Of a stretch of 64,000 nt of DNA, positions 53,189 to 63,011 are shown piece after piece. The notes beneath the pieces were generated by a model that was not told the origin of the DNA, did not search any database, and saw nothing but the letters and a program-made list of their open reading frames with translations. The position numbers were made by a program, and so were the translations under genes. Positions within the stretch are counted from its first letter, which is position 1. Every line of letters begins with the position of its first letter. The stretch comes from Hydrogenophaga sp. 2FB (lineage in GTDB: Bacteria; Pseudomonadota; Gammaproteobacteria; Burkholderiales; Burkholderiaceae_C). Location: positions 1 to 64,000 of the forward strand of contig NZ_SCML01000033.1 of NCBI RefSeq assembly GCF_005503365.1. The letters run 5' to 3'.

Positions 53189-54307
53189 GTGACCCCACAG
53201 CCCCAGCCATCGGTTCCTCAGCAGCAGCGTCTGGCCCTGATCGAGCAGGCGCGCAAGACCGTACTGGAATCGCGCGCGCCCCTCCACCAGCCCGTGCTGG
53301 CACCCTGGATCGAACGCTCCTGGCGCCGCTGCCTGGAGATCGGACTCGAACCGCACCAGCACATCACGTTCGACACCGTCACCAGCAGTGCGGCGCGCCA
53401 CGCCATCGACGCCAACCAGCCGCTGCTGCGTGCCGCGGCGCCCGTCATCCAGTCCCTCGCGCGGGCCATGGCGCACACGCGCTACTTCGCGATCCTCACC
53501 GACGCCAGCGGCGTGGTGATCGACGTCAATGGTCCGGTGGACCGGCACGACCCCCATGCCATCAGCATCGCGCGCATCGGCATCGATCTGTCGGAGCGCG
53601 CCGTGGGCACCACCGCCATCGGCACCACGCTGGCCGACCTGCAACCGGTCTGGCTGCACCGGGGCGAGCATTTCTTCGACGACACCAGCGTCTACAGCTG
53701 CGCGGGCGCGCCCATCTGGGGACCGAGCGGCCAGTGCGTGGGCATGCTCGACCTCACCGGCGTCAACGTCATCGAGCAACCCGCGCTCAAGCACCTGGTG
53801 ACGCAGTCGGCGCGCAGCATCGAGAATGCCCTCACCCTGGGCCAGCCACACCGCCTGCTGCTGTGCCTGAGCTGGCCGGGCCGCATGCCGGGCGACGCCA
53901 GCGACGGCCTGGTCTGCGTGGATGCCGACGGCCAGATCGCCGCGCTCAACCGCTCGGCCGCCGACATGCTCGGCATCGCGGCTGGCCTGGCGCCAGGCCA
54001 CTGCAGCGAGTTGCTGGCGGTGCCGGTGGAAACATTGTTCGACGCGGCACGCCTGCAGCGCGGCCCGCTCGAAGTGCCGCTGTGGTCCGGCCTGCGCCTG
54101 AGCGTGCTGGCCCAGCTCAACCCCGGCGGCGAACGCGGCCCGCTGCATGGCACCAGCCATGGCCTGCCGCTCAAGGATGTGGAGACCGCCATGATCCGCA
54201 AGGCGGTGGACGACGCGCGCGGCAACGTGAAGGAAGCGGCACGCGCGCTGGGCATCAGCCGTGCGACGGTGTACCGCAAGCTGGGTGCGCAGCGCGAGCG
54301 CGGCTGA
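53189..54307 (+). CDS. AcoR-like GAF/Fis regulator lacking the AAA+ domain
   Basis: This 372-residue regulator has a GAF domain (about 70-205, SERAVGTTAIGTTLA), a PAS-like domain (about 225-290) and a C-terminal Fis-type helix-turn-helix (VKEAARALGISRATVYRKLG). It has no AAA+ ATPase and no GAFTGA, so it cannot activate sigma-54 promoters in the usual way. It probably works on sigma-70 promoters. It starts at GTG 53189, 153 bases after mocA, and may control the cox operon or the neighbouring ALDH group. Confidence 0.82.
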   Translation: MTPQPQPSVPQQQRLALIEQARKTVLESRAPLHQPVLAPWIERSWRRCLEIGLEPHQHITFDTVTSSAARHAIDANQPLLRAAAPVIQSLARAMAHTRYFAILTDASGVVIDVNGPVDRHDPHAISIARIGIDLSERAVGTTAIGTTLADLQPVWLHRGEHFFDDTSVYSCAGAPIWGPSGQCVGMLDLTGVNVIEQPALKHLVTQSARSIENALTLGQPHRLLLCLSWPGRMPGDASDGLVCVDADGQIAALNRSAADMLGIAAGLAPGHCSELLAVPVETLFDAARLQRGPLEVPLWSGLRLSVLAQLNPGGERGPLHGTSHGLPLKDVETAMIRKAVDDARGNVKEAARALGISRATVYRKLGAQRERG

Positions 54308-54319
54308 GCCGCTCGGTCC

Positions 54320-54691
54320 TCAAGCCGGATCTTGCGCGCCCAGCTCGGCCAGTTCGGTCTCGGTGAACACGCGCGAACGCGTGTGGAACGCCTTGCCCTC
54401 GGGGCCTTCGAGCGAGAAGGTGCCGCCGTGGCCCTCGATCACGTCGATGATGAGCTGCGTGTGCCGCCAGTACGCGTACTGCGCCTTGCCGATGTAGAAC
54501 GGACAGCCGCCGATGTCGCCGAGGTACACGTCGCCCGCGCCGGTGGTGATCTCGCCCAGCAGGTAGCAGTTGGCCGCGCTGTTGTCGCAGCAGCCGCCGG
54601 ACTGGTGGAACATGAGGCCGGGGCCGTGCTGGCGCTTGAGCAACTCGATCAGCTCGACCGCGGCCGGGGTGGCGACGACTTTTTCAACCAT
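54320..54691 (-). CDS. DUF779 protein
   Basis: This 123-residue protein of the DUF779 family is found next to aldehyde dehydrogenases. The Cys-rich loop SGGCCDNSAANCY and GGCPFYIG are visible and may bind metal. The function is unknown. AAGGAGAC before ATG 54691 fixes the start. It lies 79 bases after the aldehyde dehydrogenase on the same strand. Confidence 0.85.
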   Translation of the reverse strand: MVEKVVATPAAVELIELLKRQHGPGLMFHQSGGCCDNSAANCYLLGEITTGAGDVYLGDIGGCPFYIGKAQYAYWRHTQLIIDVIEGHGGTFSLEGPEGKAFHTRSRVFTETELAELGAQDPA

Positions 54692-54770
54692 GCGTGTCTC
54701 CTTGTGTGAAAGACCAACAGGGAAAGCGGTCGCCCGCCTCCCCTGTTTCACGAACAGAGCCCGTGGCCGG

Positions 54771-56291
<1,521 letters not shown>

Positions 56292-56352
56292 GTTGTCTTC
56301 CTCTGGGTGAACGTTGATGGCAAGGCCTGTGACATCAGGCCCTCTGTTCACT

Positions 56353-56367
56353 TCAAGTTCCATGCCA
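56353..56367 (-). promoter_or_regulatory. Possible sigma-54 promoter of the aldehyde dehydrogenase
   Basis: The minus strand reads TGGCAT-N5-TTGA, close to the consensus but with GA in place of the normally fixed GC. A perfect TGCGGA-CTGT-TCCGCA palindrome (56413-56428) lies 46 bases upstream and could bind an activator. Confidence 0.4.
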
Positions 56368-56491
56368 TGGGGTTTGGCGAGAAAAGCGCTGCACGAATGC
56401 ACACAGGGACCGTGCGGACTGTTCCGCAACCGCGCACACGCGGGAAAGCCCTGTCACAAACCGGCACAACACGCGGCGCACCGAACGCGAC

Positions 56492-56532
56492 AAAAAAAGA
56501 AGCCACTGGTTGCGCGTGCAACCCGTGGCTTC
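56492..56532 (-). terminator. Terminator after the binding-protein gene
   Basis: A 15-base-pair stem with one mismatch (GAAGCCAC-x-GGTTGC) and a four-base loop is followed by seven T on the minus strand. It ends the cytochrome/binding-protein operon before the aldehyde dehydrogenase. Confidence 0.9.
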
Positions 56533-56549
56533 CTTGACTTGAAAACGGA

Positions 56550-57419
56550 TCAGGGCGCGGTGAGCGTCAGCCCGTGCTTCTGGAAGATGGCCAACAGTTC
56601 GCCGCTGTCGCGCAGGGCCTTCATGGCCTGCTCCAGCGCCTGGCCCAGGTCCTTGTGCTCGGCCTTGACCGCCATGCCCACGGGCCAGCCGGTGTCGGGC
56701 ACACCACCGAGCGCGAGCGCGCTCAAGCGGATGTGACCTGGGCGCGGCTCGGTGTGCGAGAGCACCGACTCGGCCTGCGCGCGCGTCACGTACGCGGCGG
56801 CGGCCTTGCCCTCCACCACGGCCTGCACCGCGAGCTCACCGCTGTTGTGAATGCCGACCTGCGCGCGCAGCAGGCCGCCGCCATACCCCATGAGCGCACT
56901 GGCCGCGCCAGCACCGCGCTCGGCCGCCAGCGGCAGGCCCTTGAGATCTTCGGGGCTGCCCACTTCTGCGATGCGGTGCGTGTCGCTCACCAGCACCAGC
57001 TGCTGGCGCATGTAGGGCGCGAGGATCAGCACCTGGCGGTTCTTCTGCATCAGGTACTTGTCCACCGGCACCTGCAGCATCACGTCCGCCGGGCCGTAGC
57101 CCAGGTAGTGGCCGCGCCAGACCATGTTGCGCAGGTCGTCGTTCATGTTCTCGCCCGCGTCGAACGGCAGCAAGGACAGCTGGAGCTTGAGCTGGCGCGC
57201 CAGCGCGCCCGCGATCGACACGTCCAGCCCGTGGATGTGATTGGCGGGGCCATCGGAGAACGGCGCGTTGTCCTTGTAGACCGCCACCTTCAGCGCGCCG
57301 CTGGCGCGGATGCGTTCGAGGTCGCTCAAGTCGGTCTGCGCGCGCGCCGACAGCGGCACGCTCGCGGCGAGCAGGGTCGCCAGCACCTGCCGGCGGTCGG
57401 GGTGGCGGTGTTGTGCCAT
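56550..57419 (-). CDS. Quinoprotein-associated periplasmic binding protein
   Basis: This 289-residue family 3 solute-binding protein has a twin-Arg-like signal (RRQVLATLLAAS, 9-20). The mature part opens LSDLERIRASGALKVAVYKDNAPFS. It matches the MoxJ/XoxJ-like proteins that accompany PQQ-dependent alcohol dehydrogenases rather than import amino acids; no permease is nearby. It follows the cytochrome gene by 14 bases. Confidence 0.8.
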   Translation of the reverse strand: MAQHRHPDRRQVLATLLAASVPLSARAQTDLSDLERIRASGALKVAVYKDNAPFSDGPANHIHGLDVSIAGALARQLKLQLSLLPFDAGENMNDDLRNMVWRGHYLGYGPADVMLQVPVDKYLMQKNRQVLILAPYMRQQLVLVSDTHRIAEVGSPEDLKGLPLAAERGAGAASALMGYGGGLLRAQVGIHNSGELAVQAVVEGKAAAAYVTRAQAESVLSHTEPRPGHIRLSALALGGVPDTGWPVGMAVKAEHKDLGQALEQAMKALRDSGELLAIFQKHGLTLTAP

Positions 57420-57433
57420 GCGGGCCTCCGGTT

Positions 57434-57925
57434 TCAGGGCTCGCGCCGGGTTTCAAGGTAGGTCTTGATCGACCAGATCGCTTCCTGCGACAGCGTGCCT
57501 TCGAACGGCGGCATGTACACGCGCCCGTCGCGCACGCGGCCGCGGCGCACGGTGGCCATGTAGAAGTCGTCCATCTCCTTGAAGCAAGCGGCCTTCTTCG
57601 CCGCGTCGGCAAGGCCCGTGCATTCGCCATCGAACTTGCGCAGGTCGGGCGAGATGCCGCCCGAGATCGCTTCCAGGCCGTGGCAGCGCGCGCAGTTCTG
57701 GTTGTAGGCCGAGGTGCCGATGCGCAAGGCCTCCTTGTGCGCGGGGCCGGTGCTGTAGGGATTGGCGTCGAGCCACTTCGCGCCGAGCTGCGGCAAGGTG
57801 CTGGTGTCCACCGCTTGCGGCGTGACATCGCCATGCGCCATCACCGCCGCCACACCACAGGTGATGGCGAGTGCGAGCAGGCCACGCGCACCGCGCGAGG
57901 GGAGAGAGAAACGGGGGATCTTCAT
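57434..57925 (-). CDS. pedF: Cytochrome c-550, PedF type
   Basis: This periplasmic monohaem cytochrome of 163 residues has a signal peptide (1-30, cut before HGDVTPQAV). The haem motif is NCARCHG and a late YMPPFEG supplies the Met ligand. PedF-type cytochromes accept electrons from PQQ-dependent ethanol dehydrogenases. ATG 57925 is used because the signal follows it; a longer frame is non-coding. A strong sigma-54 promoter lies 44-59 bases upstream. Confidence 0.88.
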   Translation of the reverse strand: MKIPRFSLPSRGARGLLALAITCGVAAVMAHGDVTPQAVDTSTLPQLGAKWLDANPYSTGPAHKEALRIGTSAYNQNCARCHGLEAISGGISPDLRKFDGECTGLADAAKKAACFKEMDDFYMATVRRGRVRDGRVYMPPFEGTLSQEAIWSIKTYLETRREP

Positions 57926-58349
57926 GGGCTTGTCTCCGGGTTCAGAAAGGGGCTTTTCCAACGTGGCCTGCAAATAGCGGGCCATCGCTTTCGGAACGGG
58001 AGATACGCAAGGGGCGGGCCTGACGGTGTGCCCGGTCAGGCCTGTGCAAGGTGTGCCAATTTGAATCACACCGTTCGCTGTTGAACGCGTCGCGGGTGCC
58101 TTGTGTGTCAACTTTGCGCGCCACACCCTGGCACAGGGCATGGCGAGTTCCTTGCTAACACCGGAGTCGAGACACCAGAGGACATGTTGTTGCACCTCGG
58201 GATTAACCAGTGTTGCCCACAGGGAGCGTTATGAAGAGAATGGCATGAACCCGCGCGACCAGGACGACAGCCCGTCTGACGACCCGGAGCACCCGCCACG
58301 ATGGGTGCCCGACTACTGGGGGGGATTCCCCCCGGATCCAGGAGACCAC
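57926..58349. other. Divergent regulatory region of pedF and the AcoR-like gene
   Basis: This 424-base non-coding gap holds a clear sigma-54 promoter toward pedF (57969-57984). It also has an inverted repeat CGTTC-N6-GAACG (58072-58087) and a weaker GG-N10-GC element toward the regulator (58141-58156, TGGCGA-N5-TTGCT). The open frame through its right half is rejected as coding because the conserved protein starts later. Confidence 0.6.
57969..57984 (-). promoter_or_regulatory. Sigma-54 promoter of pedF
   Basis: The minus strand reads TGGCCC-GCTAT-TTGCA, one mismatch from the TGGCAC-N5-TTGCA consensus and with exact GG-N10-GC spacing. It would start transcription near 57957. Confidence 0.8.
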
Positions 58350-60395
58350 ATGAGTGCTGCCCTCTTCACGCCCCCTGGCGGCAGACACGATGCGCCCGCG
58401 CCCTCCGGCCCGGACGGCAACGCGCCACCCGATCCCATCGGCCAGGCCCACCGGCGCTCGCAGGCCTATGGCATCGGCGCCACCGACGCACCCGATTTCT
58501 CCAGCCCTGGCGTGGGCCTGCTCAACGATGTGCGGGAAGAAAACCGCTTCCTGTTCCAGCACGCCGCACCGGTCATGGAAACGCTGTACGACCAGATCGT
58601 GAACACCCACAGCATGGTGCTGCTCACCTCCGCCAAGGGCCTGGTGCTGCACTCGCTGGGCGACACCGATTTTCTGGAGAAGGCGTCGCAGGTCGCGCTC
58701 ACGCCGGGCATGGACTGGTCGGAGAAGAACAAGGGCACGAACGCGATCGGCACCGCGCTCAGCGAAGAAGAAGCGCTCACCGTGCACGGCAGCCAGCACT
58801 ACATGGATGCCAACAAGTTCCTGACCTGCTCGTGCTCGCCGATCTTCGACCCGTACGGCCAGGTCATCGGCGCGCTGGACGTGACGGGCGACCACCGCAG
58901 CTACCACCAGCACACGCTGGCGCTGGTGCGCATGTCGGCGCAGATGATCGAGAACCACATGTTCGCGGACATCTTCCCCAAGGCCATCCGCATCCACTTC
59001 CACACCCGCTCCGAGTTCCTCGGCACGCTGGTCGAAGGCATCGCCGTGTTCTCGCCCGAAGGCCGTTTTCTCTCGGCCAACCGCAGTGCGCAATTCCAGT
59101 TCGGGCTGCCGTTCAGCGCGCTCAAGGCGCACACCTTCTCGTCGTTGTTCGGCCTGCCGATCTCGGCGCTGTGCGATCTGTTCAGCGGCTCCATGCCGAC
59201 ACCCAAACAGCTGTGCATGCACAACGGCGTGTCGGTGTGGTGCCGCGTCAAGATCAAGGCCACCAATCCCTGGTCGGGTGGCAAGCCCACGGGCGCCGCG
59301 CCCGAGACCGCTGCACCCGCCGCCACCGCCGAACCGCTCAAGCCCACCGGCAGGAAGATGCAGTTCTCCTCGCTGCAGTACCTGGACACGGGTGACCCGC
59401 AGGTATCGACCGTGATTCACAAATTGCGCCGGGTCTCGGGGCGCGACATCCCGGTGATGATCCTCGGCGAAACCGGCACCGGCAAGGACCTGCTGGCCCA
59501 GGCGATCCACGGCGATTCCACGCGCTCGGCGCAGCCCTTCGTGTCGGTGAACTGCGCGTCGATCCCCGACACGCTGATCGAGTCCGAGCTGTTCGGCTAC
59601 GAAGAAGGCGCCTTCACCGGCGCGCGCAAGAAGGGCTCCATCGGCAAGATCCTCCAGGCCCACGGCGGCACGCTGTTCCTCGACGAAATCGGCGACATGC
59701 CCAAGCACTTGCAAGCCCGCTTGCTGCGCGTGCTGCAGGACCGCAAGGTCAGCCCGCTGGGCGCGGGCAAGGAGGTGGAGGTGGACGTGACGGTGATCAG
59801 CGCCACACACAAGAACCTCAAGGACATGATCGCGCGCGGCGACTTCCGCGAAGACCTCTACTACCGCCTCAACGGCCTGGTGGTGCGCCTGCCGGCGCTG
59901 CGCGAGCGCACCGACTTCGAGCTGGTGGTGCACAAGATCCTCCAGGCGCTGTGCGACCAGGGACAACACGTTGGCATCTCGCCCAACGTCATGGCGCTGT
60001 TCAAGCGCTACCAGTGGCCGGGCAACTTCCGCCAGTTGCACAACCTGCTGCGCACGGCCGTGGTCATGGTGGGCAACGACGGCGTGATCGACGTGGCGCA
60101 CCTGCCCGACGATTTCCTCGACGAACTCGAACACAGCCAGACGCCCGACGGGGTGGACGGCGCGCTGGTCGACGGTTTTGGCCCGGCGGCCAGCATCGAA
60201 CCCCTGCCCCCGCAGCCCCTGAGCGAGGTCGCGCCCGGCGATGGCCAGCGCCTGCAGGACGTGGCGCTCAGCGCCATGGCGCAGATGCTGCGCCTGCACA
60301 AGGGCAATGTGTCGGCGGCGGCGAAGGCGCTGGGCGTGTCGCGCAACACCATCTACCGCAAGAAGGACCAGCTACCGCCCGACCTGCTCGGTTGA
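58350..60395 (+). CDS. AcoR-like sigma-54 activator
   Basis: This 681-residue enhancer-binding protein has an N-terminal GAF domain (about 60-210) and a PAS-like part. The AAA+ domain has Walker A GETGTGKD (373-380) and sigma-54 loop GAFTGA (420-425). A Fis-type helix-turn-helix (SAAAKALGVSRNTIYRKKDQ) is at the C-terminus. Relatives control acetoin or alcohol oxidation. The start is ATG 58350 with AGGAG six bases upstream; a frame from 58245 has no clear ribosome site. It likely drives the pedF and aldehyde dehydrogenase promoters. Confidence 0.9.
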   Translation: MSAALFTPPGGRHDAPAPSGPDGNAPPDPIGQAHRRSQAYGIGATDAPDFSSPGVGLLNDVREENRFLFQHAAPVMETLYDQIVNTHSMVLLTSAKGLVLHSLGDTDFLEKASQVALTPGMDWSEKNKGTNAIGTALSEEEALTVHGSQHYMDANKFLTCSCSPIFDPYGQVIGALDVTGDHRSYHQHTLALVRMSAQMIENHMFADIFPKAIRIHFHTRSEFLGTLVEGIAVFSPEGRFLSANRSAQFQFGLPFSALKAHTFSSLFGLPISALCDLFSGSMPTPKQLCMHNGVSVWCRVKIKATNPWSGGKPTGAAPETAAPAATAEPLKPTGRKMQFSSLQYLDTGDPQVSTVIHKLRRVSGRDIPVMILGETGTGKDLLAQAIHGDSTRSAQPFVSVNCASIPDTLIESELFGYEEGAFTGARKKGSIGKILQAHGGTLFLDEIGDMPKHLQARLLRVLQDRKVSPLGAGKEVEVDVTVISATHKNLKDMIARGDFREDLYYRLNGLVVRLPALRERTDFELVVHKILQALCDQGQHVGISPNVMALFKRYQWPGNFRQLHNLLRTAVVMVGNDGVIDVAHLPDDFLDELEHSQTPDGVDGALVDGFGPAASIEPLPPQPLSEVAPGDGQRLQDVALSAMAQMLRLHKGNVSAAAKALGVSRNTIYRKKDQLPPDLLG

Positions 60396-60400
60396 AGCCG

Positions 60401-62875
60401 TTACCAGAGCAGCTTCACACCCAGGCTGCCGCTCACACCGCTGCGCGTGCGCGCGTCGCCCCCCATGTCCCACAGCTTGCCGAGCTCGCCATACAGGCTG
60501 GTGCGGGCGCTCACCCGCCAGCTGGCGCCCAGCGCGAGTTCGCTGCTGGTGCCGCCGGTGCGGCTGCTGATGTCGGTGCTGCCGCCCGTCCCGACGAACC
60601 GGGTGATGTCGGTACCGCTGCTGCGCTTGTAGAGGTTCAGGCCCCCATAGAGTTGCAAGGGGCCGGGCCCGACATCCCACCGGCCCTTGATGCGCGCGCC
60701 CACGCGGGCGATCCAGCCGGCATCGATGTCTTGCTGAACGCTTGCGTTGCTGATGGTGTTGTCGTCCAGGCTCACGCGCTGGTAGGCGAGCTGGAGCTGC
60801 GGCTCAAGCACCCAGCGCGGTGCCAGCGCCAGGGCCTTGCCCACTTCGACCGAGGCCACCAGGCTGTCGCCCGTGCCCCTGCTGGCCAGACCCGTGGACG
60901 CGTACGCGGTGTAGCCATGATCGGCCACCTGCAGCACGCCATCGACATACAGCCCGTCCGACGGGAGCCAGGTGGCGTAGCCGCCCAGGTACCGGCTGCT
61001 CAGCACGTTGCGGCCCGCGGCGTAGTTCACCTCGCCGCTGGCAAAGCCGTTGACCTTCATGTCGCTTTCCAGCTTGCCCACGTAGACGCCGGTGCGCCAC
61101 TGGGCACCGCCCCACAGGTCGGTGCCGGTCTGGAAGCCGCGGATGCGCCCACTGCTGGTGGGACTGACCGTGCCCTGCTGGGCGATGTCGCGGTCCACGT
61201 TGAAGATCCGGCCCCAGGCCTGGCGTTCACCGCCGCCAGCGGCGTCCTGGGCGGCGCGCGGCTCGCCGATGCGCTGCTGCCGGTCGCCCAGCATCGCGAA
61301 GTCCAGGGAACGGAACTGTTCGGGCACCACGGCGTACAGCGAGGCCTCGCTGCGGTAGCCCGTGGAGCGCAGGTACCAGTTCTCGCCCGCGCCGCTGGCG
61401 TCGCCCGCGTGCAGGCTGTAGGCATAGGCGCCGCCACCCACCTGGCCACCGGGCAGGCTGAAGGCGTCGCGCGTGGTCTGTGCCGTGGTCGTCGCGCCGC
61501 CGGTGGCGCTGATCACTTCGATGCCATCGCCCGTCGTGAGCGAACCCAAACCGCCGAGGTTGCTGATCTGCAATTGCGTGGTGCCCGTGGCGCTGGCCGC
61601 GGGACCCGCGAACACCAGGGGCGCGCCGGTCGGGCCAACACCCAGGTTCATGGTGCCGCCGTTGCCCACATAGGCGCCGGTCATGGTGAGTGTGGCACCC
61701 GACAGCGACACGGTGCCGGCGTTGCTCAGGGTGCTCAGCGTCTGGTCGAAGCTGCCCAGGTCCAGCGCGCCCCCGGCAGCGACGGTGTGGGCCGAGTTGG
61801 CGCTGAACACGTTGGCCGCGCCGGCGCGCAGCGTGCCGCCGCTGATGGTGGTGGCGCCGGCATAGGTGCTGGCGCCGCGCAGCGTGGTGGTACCGCTGCC
61901 CAGGTGGTTCAGGGTGATGCTGCCCGTGATGGGCGCGGTGAAGTCGTAGGCGCTGGCGTTGTGGTTGAAGTTCAACACCGCCGTGCCTGCGCCGCCGTTG
62001 ACGACCGAAGCGAGCACCGTGCCCGGTGCGATAGCCGCATCGCCCGCGGCAGCGCCGATGTTCAGCGTGGCGGAGCCGCCGGCGTTCGCCGCGAGGTTGA
62101 GCGCTTGAGTACCACCGTTGGCCGAAAGCAGCGCGCCATCGGAGACGCGCAAGGTGGCCGTGCCCGACGCGCCCAGCGCGATGCCGCCGAACGTGGTGCC
62201 GATCGAGGAGCCCGCGCCGGTCACCACGCCGGTGAAGCCACCGGGCATCGAGCCCAGGTGAATGACCAGCCGGGCCTCCAGCTTGCCGCCGCCGGACACC
62301 TCGAGCGTGCCGCGCTGGTGGATGTACGAGACGGCGGAGGTGAGGGCCGAACCTGTGCCGCTGACGAGCACGTCGGCCACCCCACCGCTGGACGTTGCGG
62401 GCAAGGCGCCGCCGAAGCGGATGCCGGATGGCCCGGTAGAGGCCAGCACACCGCCGTCCAGCACGCGGATGTTGACCTGCCCTGCGAGGCCTTGCAGCAA
62501 GGTCACCCTGGCATGGGTGCCCACGCCTTGCACGGTGAACGCGCCGGTGGTGCCTGCGGTGTTGCCGACGTTGAAATTGCCCAACGTACCGTAGGACGCA
62601 CCGGACCGCAGGACCAGTGATGCCCCGCCCACAGACTCGAGGGCCATGGCAAAGCCATTGGGATTGATCGTCACGTTCCCTTGCACCGGCGGCAGCGCGG
62701 TGGTGATGGTGAAGCCCGTGGTCAGGTTGATCGTGGACGTCGGGTCCCCGCTCGCGTTCGCCGCGTTGATCGCCGAGATCAACTCTGTTTCGTTGGTGAC
62801 TGAGAAAGTGGCGGCTTGCGAGACGCCGCAAGCGGTCCATGTGGCCAAGGCCAGTGCTGTGTAACGCGGGTTCAA
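60401..62875 (-). CDS. Autotransporter (type V secretion)
   Basis: This 824-residue outer-membrane protein has a signal peptide (1-21, ending SQA) and a Gly/Ala/Thr-rich beta-helix passenger (about 22-555). The passenger includes autotransporter beta-strand repeats (TTLRGASTYAGATTISGGTL). A C-terminal 12-strand barrel (about 560-824) ends in Trp. The start is TTG 62875, with AAGGAG six bases upstream; there is no nearby ATG that keeps the signal peptide intact. Passenger function is unknown; there is no protease triad visible. It is convergent with the regulator by five bases. Confidence 0.88.
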   Translation of the reverse strand: MNPRYTALALATWTACGVSQAATFSVTNETELISAINAANASGDPTSTINLTTGFTITTALPPVQGNVTINPNGFAMALESVGGASLVLRSGASYGTLGNFNVGNTAGTTGAFTVQGVGTHARVTLLQGLAGQVNIRVLDGGVLASTGPSGIRFGGALPATSSGGVADVLVSGTGSALTSAVSYIHQRGTLEVSGGGKLEARLVIHLGSMPGGFTGVVTGAGSSIGTTFGGIALGASGTATLRVSDGALLSANGGTQALNLAANAGGSATLNIGAAAGDAAIAPGTVLASVVNGGAGTAVLNFNHNASAYDFTAPITGSITLNHLGSGTTTLRGASTYAGATTISGGTLRAGAANVFSANSAHTVAAGGALDLGSFDQTLSTLSNAGTVSLSGATLTMTGAYVGNGGTMNLGVGPTGAPLVFAGPAASATGTTQLQISNLGGLGSLTTGDGIEVISATGGATTTAQTTRDAFSLPGGQVGGGAYAYSLHAGDASGAGENWYLRSTGYRSEASLYAVVPEQFRSLDFAMLGDRQQRIGEPRAAQDAAGGGERQAWGRIFNVDRDIAQQGTVSPTSSGRIRGFQTGTDLWGGAQWRTGVYVGKLESDMKVNGFASGEVNYAAGRNVLSSRYLGGYATWLPSDGLYVDGVLQVADHGYTAYASTGLASRGTGDSLVASVEVGKALALAPRWVLEPQLQLAYQRVSLDDNTISNASVQQDIDAGWIARVGARIKGRWDVGPGPLQLYGGLNLYKRSSGTDITRFVGTGGSTDISSRTGGTSSELALGASWRVSARTSLYGELGKLWDMGGDARTRSGVSGSLGVKLLW

Positions 62876-63011
62876 CGGTGGCTCCTTGTGGTGAAAAAAT
62901 CGGCCCACGAGAAGCGGGCAAACGCCGCCCGCTCTCAAAAACGCAGCAGTTTACAGATGTAAGTGTTCGTCTCGACGACCGATGCCGCCGAAGCCCCCTG
63001 GCCGCCGTCGG

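Noticed and set aside
52450-54366. A 638-codon frame over mocA and the GAF regulator
   Set aside because: Covers two genes with clear domains in other frames and has Arg/Pro-rich noise composition.
58245-58349. An earlier start for the AcoR-like activator
   Set aside because: The upstream ATG has no good ribosome site, while ATG 58350 has AGGAG at the right distance.
59951-62620. An 889-codon plus-strand frame across the autotransporter
   Set aside because: Low-complexity Ala/Gly/Arg sequence; the minus-strand autotransporter has signal peptide, passenger and barrel.
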